From Myxococcus dinghuensis (GTDB lineage Bacteria; Myxococcota; Myxococcia; Myxococcales; Myxococcaceae), in the NCBI RefSeq assembly GCF_024198235.1, contig NZ_JAKCFB010000016.1, positions 62,001 through 126,000 on the forward strand: a stretch of 64,000 bases of DNA, written 5' to 3'. The notes beneath the pieces were generated by a model that ran no database searches, was not told the origin of the DNA, and was given only the letters and a program-made list of their open reading frames with translations. Both the position numbers and the translations under genes were made by a program. Below, piece after piece: positions 1 through 8,734 of this stretch; position 1 is the stretch's first letter, and every line of letters begins with the position of its first letter.

Positions 1-18
1 GGCCGGCCGCAGCGCGCC

Positions 19-2622
19 TCATGCGCGCCGGCGCTCCTGGGCCATCCCCTCTTCCAGGAGGGCCGCCACGTCCAGCACCAGCACCGTGCGCCGGTTGCCC
101 AGGTCCGTGGCGCCGGAGATGCCCCGGACGGACTGCAGCCGGCCCCCCAGGGGCTTGGTGACGATGTCCTGCTGGCCGTGCAGCTCGTCCACCGCGATGC
201 CCAGCCGCTCCTGCGCCAGCCCCACCACCACCACGAAGTAGCGGCTCACCGGGCGCTCCGGCAGGCCGAACAGCCGCGACAACCGCACGAAGGGCAGCGT
301 CTGGCCCCGCACGTCCAGCACCTCGCGCCGCTCCAGCGTGCGGATGTCCCCCGGCTGGACGGAGAGGATTTCGAGCACGCTGTTGAGCGGCACCGCGTAG
401 GTACGGGCGCTCACCCCCACCACCAGCGCGCGGATGATGGCCAGCGTGACGGGGAGCGTCAGGTGGAACGCCGTGCCCTTCCCGCGCTCGCTCCACACGT
501 CGATGATGCCGGAGAGGTTGCCCAGGTTGTTCTTCACCACGTCCAGGCCCACGCCCCGGCCGGACAGCTCGGACACGCTGCGCGCGGTGGAGAAGCCCGG
601 CAGGAAGATGAGGTTGAGCAGCTCCCGGCGCCCCATCTCCTCCGCCTGCGCGAAGGTGATGAGCCCCCGGCCCAGCGCCACCTCGCGCACGCGCAGCTCG
701 TCGATGCCGGCCCCGTCGTCGCTCACCTCGATGACGACGTGGTTGCCCTTCTGCTCGGCGCGCAGGGCCACCACCGCCCGGCGCGGCTTGCCCGCCGCCA
801 GGCGCACCTCCGGCGGCTCCACGCCGTGGTCGATGGCGTTGCGGATGAGGTGCATCAGCGGGTCGCTCAGCTCCTCGACGATGAGCTTGTCCAGCTCCAC
901 CTCGCCGCCGCCGATGACGAAGTCGATCTCCTTGCCCGCCTCGCGGGTGATGCGTCGCACCAGCCGGGCCAGCTTGTCGAACACCTGGCCCACCGGCACC
1001 ATCCGCGCTTCCAGCAGGCCCTCCTGGAGCGCCTCGAGCTTGCGCTCCAGGCCCCGCGTCTCGCGCGCGAGCTCCTGGCCGAACAGCTTGGAGAGCGGCA
1101 CCGCGCCATCGACACGCGCCGACTCGGCCAGCCGCTGGAGGTTGGCCTTGATGAGCAGCAGCTCGCCCACCATGTTGATGAGGCCGTCCAGCCTGCCGAT
1201 GTCCACGCGCACCGTCTGCGTCAGCGAGCGCAGCGAGGACTCCGCCGGGACCGGCGCGGGCGCCGCGGGTCGGTCCGACGCGGGCGCCGTCCGTCCGGGC
1301 GCGCGGCCACCGGGGCCCTGGAGGTACGTCACGAGCGACGGGACCGGCCCCGAGGTGCCCGGTCCTCGCCCCCCCTGGGACCTCGCCTCCACGACGGAGG
1401 CGGCCCCCGGGTTTCCAACAGGCCCCCGGGCGGGCCTCGTCCCCCGGCCGGCGGCGACCTCTTCGTGCCCCTCCGTGGCCTCGACACCGGACCGGGTCTC
1501 GTCGGCCGAGAGGGCCCAGTCGCCGCTGGCGGGCCCGGGCCGCGCGCCCCAGGTCGCCGGGTCCGCCAGGGGGAGCCACGCCTGCGAGGCGGGCCCCGGA
1601 CCGGGAGGTGGCCCCGCGTCGGCGCGCGCCTCCGGAGCGGCGGCCCGCCGCGACTCCACCACCGGGTGCGAGGCGTCGCCCGCGCGAGCCCCAGGGGCCG
1701 TTGCCGCGGGAGCGGGCGTCGCCCGAGCGCCCTTCTTCCGGCCCCCGCGCCGGGTGGCGGGCGTCTGGGGCAACACGTCCGTGGGCGAGGCCACCACGAG
1801 CGCGGCGTGGGACTCCGCCTGGGCCAGCGGCGCGCGCGACAGCGCCTCCGCGGACCGGGCCGACGCGGACGACGGGCGCACGGTGAGCTGCGACAGCTCC
1901 GCGGGCGTGCCCTTCAGCCCCGACTCCAGCTCCGCCTGGGCCACCTGGGCCCCGAAGATGAGGTCGAACGCGATGCCGTGCGCGCCGCCCGGCTGCGCCG
2001 ACGGCAACGTGCTGATGACCTCGCCCAGCGGCTTGAGGCGCGCGTTCAGGTCCGCCAGGCCCTTGTCGAAGTCGGACAGGTCGAAGGCCGCGCGCACGCG
2101 CCACAGCGACACGCCACGCCGCACGTTCTCCCGGAGCCGGTGCTCCTCGTACTCCGTGAAGACGGCGCGCACCTGCGCGTCCAGCTCCAGCCGATCCAAC
2201 GGGTCCTCGTCCCGCGCGGCCACGGGGGCGCCGAGCCGTCCGAGCCGCTCCGCCATCCCCTCCGCCCGGCGCGACAACCCCTCCGACTCCGAGCCGTGCG
2301 CCGTCTCCGCCAGGAGCGCCTGGAACGCGTCCAGCGCCTCGATGAGCGTGTCCAGCACCGCGTCGTCCAGGAGCAGCTTGCCCAGCCGCAGCCGGTCCAG
2401 CAGGTCCTCCGTGCCGTGGGCCAGCCGGGAGATGCGCTCCTGGCCGAACAGCCCCGCCAACCCCTTGAGCGAGTGCGCCGCGCGGAAGATTCCGTTGACG
2501 CGCTCGGGGTCCGCCTCCTGGCCTCGACGCTCGTCGAGCACCAACAGGTCCTTGCCGAGCGCCTCGAGAATCTCGGTCGCCTCGGCCACGAACTCGGCCA
2601 GGGCCTTGCTCGCGGGACTCAC
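19..2622 (-). CDS. cheA: Chemotaxis-type histidine kinase CheA
   Basis: CheA kinases autophosphorylate on an Hpt histidine and pass the phosphate to CheY-type receivers. This 867-residue protein has an N-terminal Hpt domain with H50 in the HSLKG motif, and a middle region to about residue 260. A long Pro/Ala/Gly-rich linker runs from about 265 to 460. A dimerisation helix follows (about 463-560), then an HATPase with N-box around residue 592 and the DDGAGID and GRGVGLD boxes, and a CheW-like regulatory domain (about 727-860). The start is GTG and shares 4 bp (GTGA) with the stop of the upstream receiver gene, so the two are translationally coupled. No receptor, CheW, CheR or CheB lies on this side; the rest of the cluster, if any, is left of the window. 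Family assignment is firm; the stimulus is unknown. Confidence 0.95.
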   Translation of the reverse strand: MSPASKALAEFVAEATEILEALGKDLLVLDERRGQEADPERVNGIFRAAHSLKGLAGLFGQERISRLAHGTEDLLDRLRLGKLLLDDAVLDTLIEALDAFQALLAETAHGSESEGLSRRAEGMAERLGRLGAPVAARDEDPLDRLELDAQVRAVFTEYEEHRLRENVRRGVSLWRVRAAFDLSDFDKGLADLNARLKPLGEVISTLPSAQPGGAHGIAFDLIFGAQVAQAELESGLKGTPAELSQLTVRPSSASARSAEALSRAPLAQAESHAALVVASPTDVLPQTPATRRGGRKKGARATPAPAATAPGARAGDASHPVVESRRAAAPEARADAGPPPGPGPASQAWLPLADPATWGARPGPASGDWALSADETRSGVEATEGHEEVAAGRGTRPARGPVGNPGAASVVEARSQGGRGPGTSGPVPSLVTYLQGPGGRAPGRTAPASDRPAAPAPVPAESSLRSLTQTVRVDIGRLDGLINMVGELLLIKANLQRLAESARVDGAVPLSKLFGQELARETRGLERKLEALQEGLLEARMVPVGQVFDKLARLVRRITREAGKEIDFVIGGGEVELDKLIVEELSDPLMHLIRNAIDHGVEPPEVRLAAGKPRRAVVALRAEQKGNHVVIEVSDDGAGIDELRVREVALGRGLITFAQAEEMGRRELLNLIFLPGFSTARSVSELSGRGVGLDVVKNNLGNLSGIIDVWSERGKGTAFHLTLPVTLAIIRALVVGVSARTYAVPLNSVLEILSVQPGDIRTLERREVLDVRGQTLPFVRLSRLFGLPERPVSRYFVVVVGLAQERLGIAVDELHGQQDIVTKPLGGRLQSVRGISGATDLGNRRTVLVLDVAALLEEGMAQERRRA

Positions 2623-2993
2623 GGCAGCTTCAGGTACCGACGCAGGAGCGACTCCAGGCTCCCGGGCTGGAAGGGCTTGACCAGGTACTCCGCCGCGCCG
2701 AGCGCCATGCCCCGGTCGCGGTCCTGCTCGCGCCCCTCCGTCGTGATGATGAACAGCGGCACGTCCCGGTAGTTGGGGTTCTTCTTGACGAAGTTGATGA
2801 GCTCCAGCCCGTTGATGTCGGGCATGTTGATGTCGGTGATGATGAGGTCGAACCGGTGGCGCGGCAGCAGCTTGAGCGCCTCGAACCCGCTCGAGGTCAC
2901 CACCGCATCGATGCCTTCCACGGCCTCCACCGTCGACGCGATGTATTCGCGCGACGCCTTGGAGTCCTCGACAATCAGCACCTTGACACGCAT
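2619..2993 (-). CDS. Single-domain response regulator (CheY-like)
   Basis: This is a stand-alone receiver of 124 residues with no output domain. The acidic pocket is E9-D10, the phosphoacceptor is D54 in TDINMP, the switch threonine lies in IITTEG, and the conserved lysine is in YLVKPF. The ATG at MRVKVLIVED was chosen over one nine codons upstream because the first beta strand of a receiver starts here. The stop overlaps the cheA start, so the likely partner is that kinase. Such proteins usually act on a flagellar or pilus polarity target by protein-protein contact; the target is not visible here. Confidence 0.92.
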   Translation of the reverse strand: MRVKVLIVEDSKASREYIASTVEAVEGIDAVVTSSGFEALKLLPRHRFDLIITDINMPDINGLELINFVKKNPNYRDVPLFIITTEGREQDRDRGMALGAAEYLVKPFQPGSLESLLRRYLKLP

Positions 2994-3051
2994 GAGCACA
3001 CGCCCCGGACGGTGCCCCATGCTAACAGAAGCCCTGTCCGGTCGCAGGCCC

Positions 3052-3543
3052 TCAGCCCTTCCTGGCTGGTAGGAGACGAACGAGCCCCTTGTCGGCCAGG
3101 ACCGCCACCCGGGCGCCCTTGAACGCGGGGAGGAAGCCCTTCTGGAAGGCCTCCGAGCGCGCCGGGTCCTCCAGCGTCCCGCTCCCGGGGACCTCCAGCG
3201 CCACGGACTCCACCCGGGCCCGGCTGAGCACCTTGCCCGCCTCCGCCAGGGCGTCGCGCAGCGCGTCCGCGTCGAGCGCCTTGCGCCGCCCGAGCCCCAC
3301 CACGAAGACGCGCGGCACCTCCAGCTTCCCGTCCGAGGGCAGCAGGAGCCAGTCGTCCTTGACGCCGGAGAAGAAGCCGCCCTGGAGCACGCGCGACAAC
3401 GCGCCGCACAAGCGCCAGTCGACGAAGCCCGCGGTGGCGGGCAGCGGCCGGTCGTCCTCCGCCACGAACAGGCACAGGGCGTCCACGCCGGACAGCGAGT
3501 CCAGCCCTTCCATCCCGATGTCGTGCGTCGTCGTCTGGCTCAC
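3052..3543 (-). CDS. Orphan protein resembling the N-terminal domain of M17 leucyl aminopeptidase
   Basis: A 163-residue protein starting at GTG. Its pattern resembles the non-catalytic N-terminal alpha/beta domain of M17 leucyl aminopeptidases: a hydrophobic strand LCLFVAED, a GxVKDDWLLLP segment, VFVVGLG, then an Ala-rich helix and RVESVALEVP. The metal-binding peptidase domain is absent, as the gene ends at residue 163. It sits 58 bp upstream of the receiver gene and 26 bp downstream of nusB on the same strand. A role in binding or scaffolding is possible but not shown. Similarity is judged by eye, so the call is moderate. Confidence 0.6.
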   Translation of the reverse strand: MSQTTTHDIGMEGLDSLSGVDALCLFVAEDDRPLPATAGFVDWRLCGALSRVLQGGFFSGVKDDWLLLPSDGKLEVPRVFVVGLGRRKALDADALRDALAEAGKVLSRARVESVALEVPGSGTLEDPARSEAFQKGFLPAFKGARVAVLADKGLVRLLPARKG

Positions 3544-3569
3544 GGCCCGCTCCTATGCGCTGCTGCGGC

Positions 3570-3992
3570 TCACGCCTTGTTGAGCGCCACGGCCACCCGG
3601 TCCAGCAGGCCGTTGACGAAGGCGCTGGACTCCTCCGTCCCGAAGTTCTTCCCCAGCTCCACCGCTTCGTTGATGGTGACCTTGCGCGGGATGTCCGGCC
3701 GGTACTTCAGCTCGAAGATGCCCACGCGCAGCACGTTGCGGTCGATGCGCGACATGCGGTCCAGGCGCCAGTTGTGGCTGTGCGCCTCGATGAGGCGGTC
3801 GATCTCCGCGCGGTGCGCCTGCACGCCCTCCACCAGCTCCCGGGCGAAGCGCACCGCGTCCGGATCCCGCTTGCCCTCCTCCGAAGCCGTCCAGGCCGAC
3901 TCCAGGGCGTCCATCGCGGACGAGCTCGGGGTCATCTCCAACTGGTAGAGCGCCTGCAACGCACGCTCACGTCCCGTTCTCCGTGCGCCCAT
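3570..3992 (-). CDS. nusB: Transcription antitermination factor NusB
   Basis: NusB binds boxA RNA with NusE (S10) and supports antitermination of rRNA transcription. The 140-residue product is all helical, starts GARRTGRERALQALYQLE and ends with the conserved stretch RNVLRVGIFELKY, TINEAVELGKNFG and FVNGLLDRV, all typical of NusB. The ATG chosen lies two bases after the stop of ribH. The ribH-nusB order is widespread in bacteria, and the two are surely co-transcribed. Confidence 0.95.
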   Translation of the reverse strand: MGARRTGRERALQALYQLEMTPSSSAMDALESAWTASEEGKRDPDAVRFARELVEGVQAHRAEIDRLIEAHSHNWRLDRMSRIDRNVLRVGIFELKYRPDIPRKVTINEAVELGKNFGTEESSAFVNGLLDRVAVALNKA

Positions 3993-3994
3993 GG

Positions 3995-4498
3995 TCAGCC
4001 CTTCTTCCCGTCGAGGTGGGCCATGCGCGTGAACAGGTTGACCATCTCGATGCAGGCCAGGGTGGCCTCCGCGCCCTTGTTGCCCGCCTTCACGCCCGCC
4101 CGGTCGATGGCCTGCTCCACGGTGTCCGTGGTGAGCACGCCGAAGGTGACCGCCGTCGCGGGGTTGGCCGCCGCCGCGTTGAAGGCCACCGAGCCGATGC
4201 CCTTGGCGCACTCCCCCGCCACGTAGTCGAAGTGGGGCGTGCCGCCGCGGATGACGGCGCCCAGGGCGACGACGCCCACGTACTGGCGCGACTCGGCGAC
4301 GCGGCGCACGAGGCCGGGCAGCTCGTAGGTCCCGGGGCAGCGGTACACGTCGACGTCGGCGTCCGGGACGCCGTGGCGCACCAGCGTGTCCACGGCACCC
4401 TTGGCCAGCTCCTCGGTGATGAAGCCGTTGAAGCGGGCCACGCAGATGGCGAAGCGGCCCTTGGGGGGCAGGAAGTCACCTTCGATGTAGCGAGGCAT
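3995..4498 (-). CDS. ribH: 6,7-dimethyl-8-ribityllumazine synthase
   Basis: RibH condenses 5-amino-6-ribitylaminouracil with 3,4-dihydroxybutanone phosphate, the penultimate step of riboflavin synthesis, and forms cytoplasmic icosahedral or pentameric shells. The 167-residue sequence has the family's ARFN near the N terminus, PGTYELP, GAVIRGGTPHFDYV with the catalytic histidine, and FGVLTTDTVEQAIDRAG. It is 39 bp downstream of ribE. Many bacteria have the fused ribBA gene between ribE and ribH; here there is no room for it. Confidence 0.97.
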   Translation of the reverse strand: MPRYIEGDFLPPKGRFAICVARFNGFITEELAKGAVDTLVRHGVPDADVDVYRCPGTYELPGLVRRVAESRQYVGVVALGAVIRGGTPHFDYVAGECAKGIGSVAFNAAAANPATAVTFGVLTTDTVEQAIDRAGVKAGNKGAEATLACIEMVNLFTRMAHLDGKKG

Positions 4499-4537
4499 GC
4501 GGGGCTTCCTACACCACCTGTGCCCCGGCGTCGCCTG

Positions 4538-5200
4538 CTACGGCGTTCCGAAACCCGCCGCCCGGACAGCCGCCTCCGTCAGCCCGCTCCCTCCCGGGAC
4601 GGGCCCCTGCCCCCGCTGGAGCAGGAACAGCCGGGCCACGTACTTGCCGATGGGGTCCGCCTCCAGGTTGACCCGGGCCCCCACCTGCTTGGCCCGCAGC
4701 GTGGTGCGCTCCTGCGTCTCCGGGATGAGCTGCACGGCGAAGCGGTCCGCCCCCACCGAGTTGACGGTGAGGCTGATGCCGTCGATGGCCACCGAGCCCT
4801 TCTCGATGAAGTACGGCGCCAGCGCCGCCGGTAGGCCGAACACCATCACCCACGAGCCGCCCTCCGGGTGGGTCTCCAGCACCTGGCTGACCTGGTCCAC
4901 GTGGCCGGAGACCAGGTGCCCGCCCAGCCGGTCCCCCAGCGCCAGGGCGCGCTCCAGGTTGACCCGGTCGCCCGGCCGCACCGCGTCCAGCGTGGTGCGC
5001 CGCAGCGTCTCCGGCGCGGCCTGGACCCGGAAGGAGTCCCCCGCGCGCTCCACCACCGTGAGGCAGGCGCCGTCGACGGCGATGGACTCGCCCAGCGCGA
5101 ACGAGGCCGCGCCCAGGGACGTGCGGATCCACAGGTCCGTCATCTCCCCGGAGATGACGCGCTCCACCTGGCCAATGTCCTGAATGAGTCCGGTGAACAT
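4538..5200 (-). CDS. ribE: Riboflavin synthase (alpha subunit type)
   Basis: This enzyme dismutates two 6,7-dimethyl-8-ribityllumazine molecules to riboflavin and the pyrimidine precursor. The 220-residue protein begins MFTGLIQDIG, the classic family N terminus. It contains two tandem lumazine-binding repeats: the first with GESIAVDGACLTV and GGHLVSGHVD, the second with KGSVAIDGISLTVN. The start ATG is preceded at 2 nt by an inverted repeat rather than a clear Shine-Dalgarno sequence. It follows ribD by 66 bp and should be in the same transcript. Confidence 0.97.
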   Translation of the reverse strand: MFTGLIQDIGQVERVISGEMTDLWIRTSLGAASFALGESIAVDGACLTVVERAGDSFRVQAAPETLRRTTLDAVRPGDRVNLERALALGDRLGGHLVSGHVDQVSQVLETHPEGGSWVMVFGLPAALAPYFIEKGSVAIDGISLTVNSVGADRFAVQLIPETQERTTLRAKQVGARVNLEADPIGKYVARLFLLQRGQGPVPGGSGLTEAAVRAAGFGTP

Positions 5201-5202
5201 AT

Positions 5203-5224
5203 GGGTGGGGCATATAACCCACCC
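5203..5224 (-). repeat. Inverted repeat just before the ribE start codon
   Basis: GGGTGGG (5203-5209) and CCCACCC (5218-5224) form a perfect 7-bp stem with an 8-nt A/T-rich loop. The stem ends 2 nt before the ribE ATG and would cover the ribosome-binding region. It does not match the FMN riboswitch consensus. It may be a local translation-control hairpin or a chance repeat. Confidence 0.45.
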
Positions 5225-5266
5225 ACCCGCCCGCCGCCCTTCCGGGGGCGCGTGGCGTCATTAGAC

Positions 5267-6430
5267 CTACAGCAAGGCCCGGAGCAGGACGTCCTGTCCC
5301 ACCTGCTCGAAGGTCAGGTCCTTCACGGACAGGGCGTGGGCCATCTCCTTCACGCCCAGGTCCCCGGCCCAGGACAGGCCCTCGCGGCCCAGCAGCTTGG
5401 GGGCCAGGAACAGGGCCAGCTCGTCCGCCAGGTGCTCGCGCAGGAAGGAGCCGTACAACTGCGCGCCGCCCTCGACGAGCACGTGGTTGAGGCCCTCCTT
5501 GTTCAGCCGGCGCAGCACGGCCTTGAGGTCCACGCGGCCCTGCTTCTCGCGCACCTGCCACACCTCCACGCCCTGGGCGAGGAAGCGCCGCGCCTTGCGG
5601 CCCTCCGGGTCCTCCAGCGTGGCGACGATGGTGCGCGCGGGGCTCTTCTGGGTGAAGACGGTGTAGCCCGGCGACAGCCGCAGGTGGCTGTCCACCACGA
5701 CGCGCAAGGGGTCCTTGCCCCCGCCGCCCGGCAGCCGCGTGGTGAGCTTGGGGTCGTCGTGGCGCACGGTGTTGGCGCCCACGAGGATGACGTCCACGGA
5801 GTCGCGCAGCCGGTGGACCCAGGCGCGTGACTTCTCGCCCGTCACCCAGCGCGAGTCCCCCGTCGCCGTGGCCAGCTTGCCGTCCAGCGTCGCCGCGGCC
5901 TTCAGCGTCACCCACGGCAGGCCCGTGCGGATGGACTTGAAGAAGGGCCGGTTGAGCTGGTCCGCCTCCTCCTGGAGGACCCCCGTCACCACCTTCACCC
6001 CGGCGCGCCGCATCCGGGCCACGCCCTTGCCGCTCACCTTGGGGTTGGGGTCCGCCGAGCCGCAGATGACCCGCCGCACGCCGGCCTCGATGATGGCCAT
6101 GCTGCACGGGGGCGTGCGGCCGTAGTGGTCGCACGGCTCCAGCGTCGAGTAGAGGTCCGCGCCCCGGGCGCGCGCGCCGGCGGCCTCCAGCGCCACCACC
6201 TCCGCGTGCGCCGTGCCCGCCTTCTTGTGGTAGCCGCGGGCGATGATGCGGCCGCCCTTCACCAGCACCGCGCCCACCACCGGGTTGGGGCTGGTGCGGC
6301 CCAGGCCCTTGGCCGCCTCCTCCAGCGCGATGCGCATGAAGAACTCGGCCACCGCGCGGTCGAAGTCCGCCGCGCGCTTCGCCCGGGGAGCCCGGGTGGC
6401 CTCCAACCTCGCTCGCGTCAGCAACCGCAT
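5267..6430 (-). CDS. ribD: Bifunctional riboflavin biosynthesis deaminase/reductase RibD
   Basis: RibD deaminates 2,5-diamino-6-ribosylamino-pyrimidinone phosphate and then reduces the ribosyl side chain with NADPH. The 387-residue protein has an N-terminal cytidine-deaminase-type zinc domain with H75-A-E77 and the PCDHYGRTPPC motif (C100, C109), then a reductase domain from about residue 180 (TLDGKLA, GANTVRHDDP, EGG). The ATG chosen gives a 31-residue N-terminal extension with a GAGG 10 nt upstream; a second ATG at residue 32 (MRIALEEAAKG) is closer to the usual family start. It follows nrdR by 11 bp. Confidence 0.95.
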   Translation of the reverse strand: MRLLTRARLEATRAPRAKRAADFDRAVAEFFMRIALEEAAKGLGRTSPNPVVGAVLVKGGRIIARGYHKKAGTAHAEVVALEAAGARARGADLYSTLEPCDHYGRTPPCSMAIIEAGVRRVICGSADPNPKVSGKGVARMRRAGVKVVTGVLQEEADQLNRPFFKSIRTGLPWVTLKAAATLDGKLATATGDSRWVTGEKSRAWVHRLRDSVDVILVGANTVRHDDPKLTTRLPGGGGKDPLRVVVDSHLRLSPGYTVFTQKSPARTIVATLEDPEGRKARRFLAQGVEVWQVREKQGRVDLKAVLRRLNKEGLNHVLVEGGAQLYGSFLREHLADELALFLAPKLLGREGLSWAGDLGVKEMAHALSVKDLTFEQVGQDVLLRALL

Positions 6431-6441
6431 GGTGCCATCCC

Positions 6442-6945
6442 TCAACCGCCCCGGCCGGGAGCCAGCGGGGGCTTCGCCTTGCGCTCCCGCTCCTGGTCCT
6501 CGAGCAGGTCCTTCAGCTCGTGCATGAACTCGGAGATGTCGCGGAAGCTGCGGTACACGGACGCGAACCGGACGTAGGCCACCTCGTCCAGTTGCTGCAG
6601 CCGGCGCATGACCTCCTCGCCGATGACGGACGAGGCCATCTCCTTCTCGCCCGTGCCCTGCAGCAGCCGCTCGATGGCCACCACCGTCTCCTCCAACTGG
6701 TCGGCGGAGACGGGGCGCTTCTCGCAGGCCTTCTTCAGGCCGCTGACGATCTTCTCCCGGTCGAAGGCCTCGCGCCGCCCGTCCTTCTTCACGATGAGCG
6801 GGTAGAGCTCCTCCACCCGCTCGTACGTGGTGAAGCGGCGCTTGCACGCCAGGCACTCGCGGCGCCGGCGGATGACGGACCCCTCGTGCGACTCGCGCGA
6901 GTCGATGACCTTGTTCTCTGCGTCCTGGCAGAACGGGCAACGCAT
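6442..6945 (-). CDS. nrdR: Transcriptional repressor NrdR
   Basis: NrdR represses ribonucleotide reductase genes in response to (d)ATP. The 167-residue protein has a zinc ribbon with C3/C6 and C31/C34, the RRRREC and RRFTTYER segments, and an ATP-cone domain (about 46-136) starting [14 protein letters not shown]. nrdR directly upstream of ribD is a common arrangement in many bacteria. No NrdR boxes or nrd genes were noticed in the window, so its targets lie elsewhere. Confidence 0.97.
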   Translation of the reverse strand: MRCPFCQDAENKVIDSRESHEGSVIRRRRECLACKRRFTTYERVEELYPLIVKKDGRREAFDREKIVSGLKKACEKRPVSADQLEETVVAIERLLQGTGEKEMASSVIGEEVMRRLQQLDEVAYVRFASVYRSFRDISEFMHELKDLLEDQERERKAKPPLAPGRGG

Positions 6946-6977
6946 GGAGTGCGAGGGGCTTCCGGTCCGGCGCGCGG

Positions 6978-8234
6978 CTACTTCAGCCGCGAGGCGTACA
7001 GCGGGAAGCCCTGGGCCAGCTCCTTCACCTGTCCCTTGATGCGGGTGAGCGCCGCGTCGTCCTGCGCGTGGTCCAGGGCCTCACCGATGAGCCGCCCCAC
7101 CACCGCCATGTCCGCCTCGCGCATGCCGCGCGTGGTGAGCGCGGGCGTGCCCACCCGGACGCCGGAGGTCACCATCGGCTTCTCCGGGTCGAACGGAATC
7201 ATGTTCTTGTTCACGGTGATGCCCGCCTTGCCGAGCACCTCCTCGGCCACCTTGCCCGTGAGCTGCTTGGGGCGCAGGTCCACGAGCATCAGGTGGTTGT
7301 CGGTGCCGCCGGACGTCAGCCGCAGGCCCGCCTTCTTCAAGGCCTCCGCCAGCGCCTGCGCGTTGGCGACGATCTGCCGCTGGTACACCTTGAAGTCCGG
7401 CGCCAGCGCCTCGCGGAACGCCACCGCCTTGCCGGCGATGACGTGCATCAGCGGGCCGCCCTGGATGCCGGGGAAGATCTGGCTGTTGATGGACTTGGCG
7501 TACGCCTCGCGCCCCATCACCATGCCGCCGCGCGGGCCGCGCAGCGTCTTGTGCGTGGTGGTGGTGACGATGTCCGCGAAGGGCACCGGCGAGGGGTGCA
7601 CGCCCGCGGCCACCAGGCCCGCGATGTGCGCCATGTCCACCATCACCGCCGCGCCCACCGCGTCGGCGATCTCCCGGAACTTCGCGAAGTCGAGCACGCG
7701 CGGGTAGGCGCTGGCGCCCACGACGATGACCTTGGGCTTGTGCTCCTGGGCCAGCGCCTGCACCTGCGCGAAGTCGATGGTCTCCGTGTCCCGCGTCAGG
7801 CCGTAGTGGACGACCTTGTAGAGCTTGCCGGAGAAGTTGAAGGCCGCGCCGTGGGTGAGGTGGCCGCCGGAGTTGAGGTCGAGCGACAGCATCGTGTCGC
7901 CCGGCTTCATCAGCGCCATGTACGCGCCCATGTTGGCCTGGCTGCCGGAGTGAGCCTGGACGTTGACGAAGTCCGCGCCGAACAGCTCCCGGGCGCGGGA
8001 GATCGCCAGGTTCTCCACCACGTCCACCACCTCGCAGCCGCCGTAGTAGCGCTTGCCGGGGTAGCCCTCCGCGTACTTGTTGGTGAGCACGGAGCCCACC
8101 GCCTCCAGCACCGCGGGGCTGACGAAGTTCTCGGAGGCGATCAGCTCCAGGCCGTCCTCCTGCCGCTGGGTCTCCTCGCGGACGGTCCGGGCAATCTCCG
8201 GGTCCACCTCGGCCAGCGTGCGGGTGTTCTCCAT
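6978..8234 (-). CDS. glyA: Serine hydroxymethyltransferase
   Basis: GlyA uses PLP to interconvert serine and glycine while loading one-carbon units on tetrahydrofolate. The 418-residue protein has the family landmarks: LIASENF near the N terminus, [13 protein letters not shown], and the PLP-lysine motif [14 protein letters not shown] with K229. Length is normal. It is 32 bp upstream of nrdR and 37 bp downstream of rpiB, all on one strand; glyA beside rpiB is common in bacteria. No glycine riboswitch-like structure fits in the 37-bp gap. Confidence 0.98.
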   Translation of the reverse strand: MENTRTLAEVDPEIARTVREETQRQEDGLELIASENFVSPAVLEAVGSVLTNKYAEGYPGKRYYGGCEVVDVVENLAISRARELFGADFVNVQAHSGSQANMGAYMALMKPGDTMLSLDLNSGGHLTHGAAFNFSGKLYKVVHYGLTRDTETIDFAQVQALAQEHKPKVIVVGASAYPRVLDFAKFREIADAVGAAVMVDMAHIAGLVAAGVHPSPVPFADIVTTTTHKTLRGPRGGMVMGREAYAKSINSQIFPGIQGGPLMHVIAGKAVAFREALAPDFKVYQRQIVANAQALAEALKKAGLRLTSGGTDNHLMLVDLRPKQLTGKVAEEVLGKAGITVNKNMIPFDPEKPMVTSGVRVGTPALTTRGMREADMAVVGRLIGEALDHAQDDAALTRIKGQVKELAQGFPLYASRLK

Positions 8235-8271
8235 GGCGGGTCTCCTCTCGACGAAAGGTACGGCGAAGGCC

Positions 8272-8715
8272 CTAGCCCTGGGACTCGGCCTCGCGAATCT
8301 TCTGCACGCGGCGCTCGTGCCGCCCGCCCTCGAAGGGCGTGGCGAGGAACGCCTCCAGGATGGCCCGGCCCACGCCGGCCCCCACCACGCGCTGGCCCAG
8401 GCACAGCACGTTGGCGTCGTTGTGCGCCCGCGCCATGCGGGCCTCGAACTCCGTGGTGCACAGCGCCGCGCGCACGCCCCGGTGCTTGTTGGCGACGATG
8501 CTCATGCCGATGCCCGTCCCGCACACCAGCACGCCCAGCGTCGCCTCGCCGGAGGTCACCGCCCGCGACACGCGGGCGGCGAAGTCCGGGTAGTCCACCG
8601 AGTCCCGCGTGACGGGCCCCACGTCCTCGTGGGGCACGCCGCGCTCCTTCAGCGCGGACACCAGCTCCTGGCGGAGCTCCAGGCCCGCGTGGTCGGAAGC
8701 GAGGATGACTTTCAC
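8272..8715 (-). CDS. rpiB: Ribose-5-phosphate isomerase B
   Basis: RpiB interconverts ribose-5-phosphate and ribulose-5-phosphate. The 147-residue product begins [15 protein letters not shown] and has [24 protein letters not shown] (with the catalytic-site cysteine) and NDANVLCLG, all family signatures. It lies 19 bp downstream of fabF and leads into glyA. Confidence 0.95.
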   Translation of the reverse strand: MKVILASDHAGLELRQELVSALKERGVPHEDVGPVTRDSVDYPDFAARVSRAVTSGEATLGVLVCGTGIGMSIVANKHRGVRAALCTTEFEARMARAHNDANVLCLGQRVVGAGVGRAILEAFLATPFEGGRHERRVQKIREAESQG

Positions 8716-8734
8716 GCGGGCATCTCCGGTCGAC

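Noticed and set aside
178-2772. Very long plus-strand reading frame antisense to cheA
   Set aside because: It is a shadow frame produced by high GC3. The translation is His/Arg/Gln-rich and lacks domains, while the minus-strand CheA is complete.
5201-5266. Possible FMN riboswitch before ribE
   Set aside because: The conserved aptamer core (AGGGGCA ... ) is absent and the gap is only 66 bp; only a simple inverted repeat is present.
8235-8271. Possible glycine riboswitch before glyA
   Set aside because: The gap is only 37 bp, far too short for a glycine aptamer, and rpiB runs directly into it.
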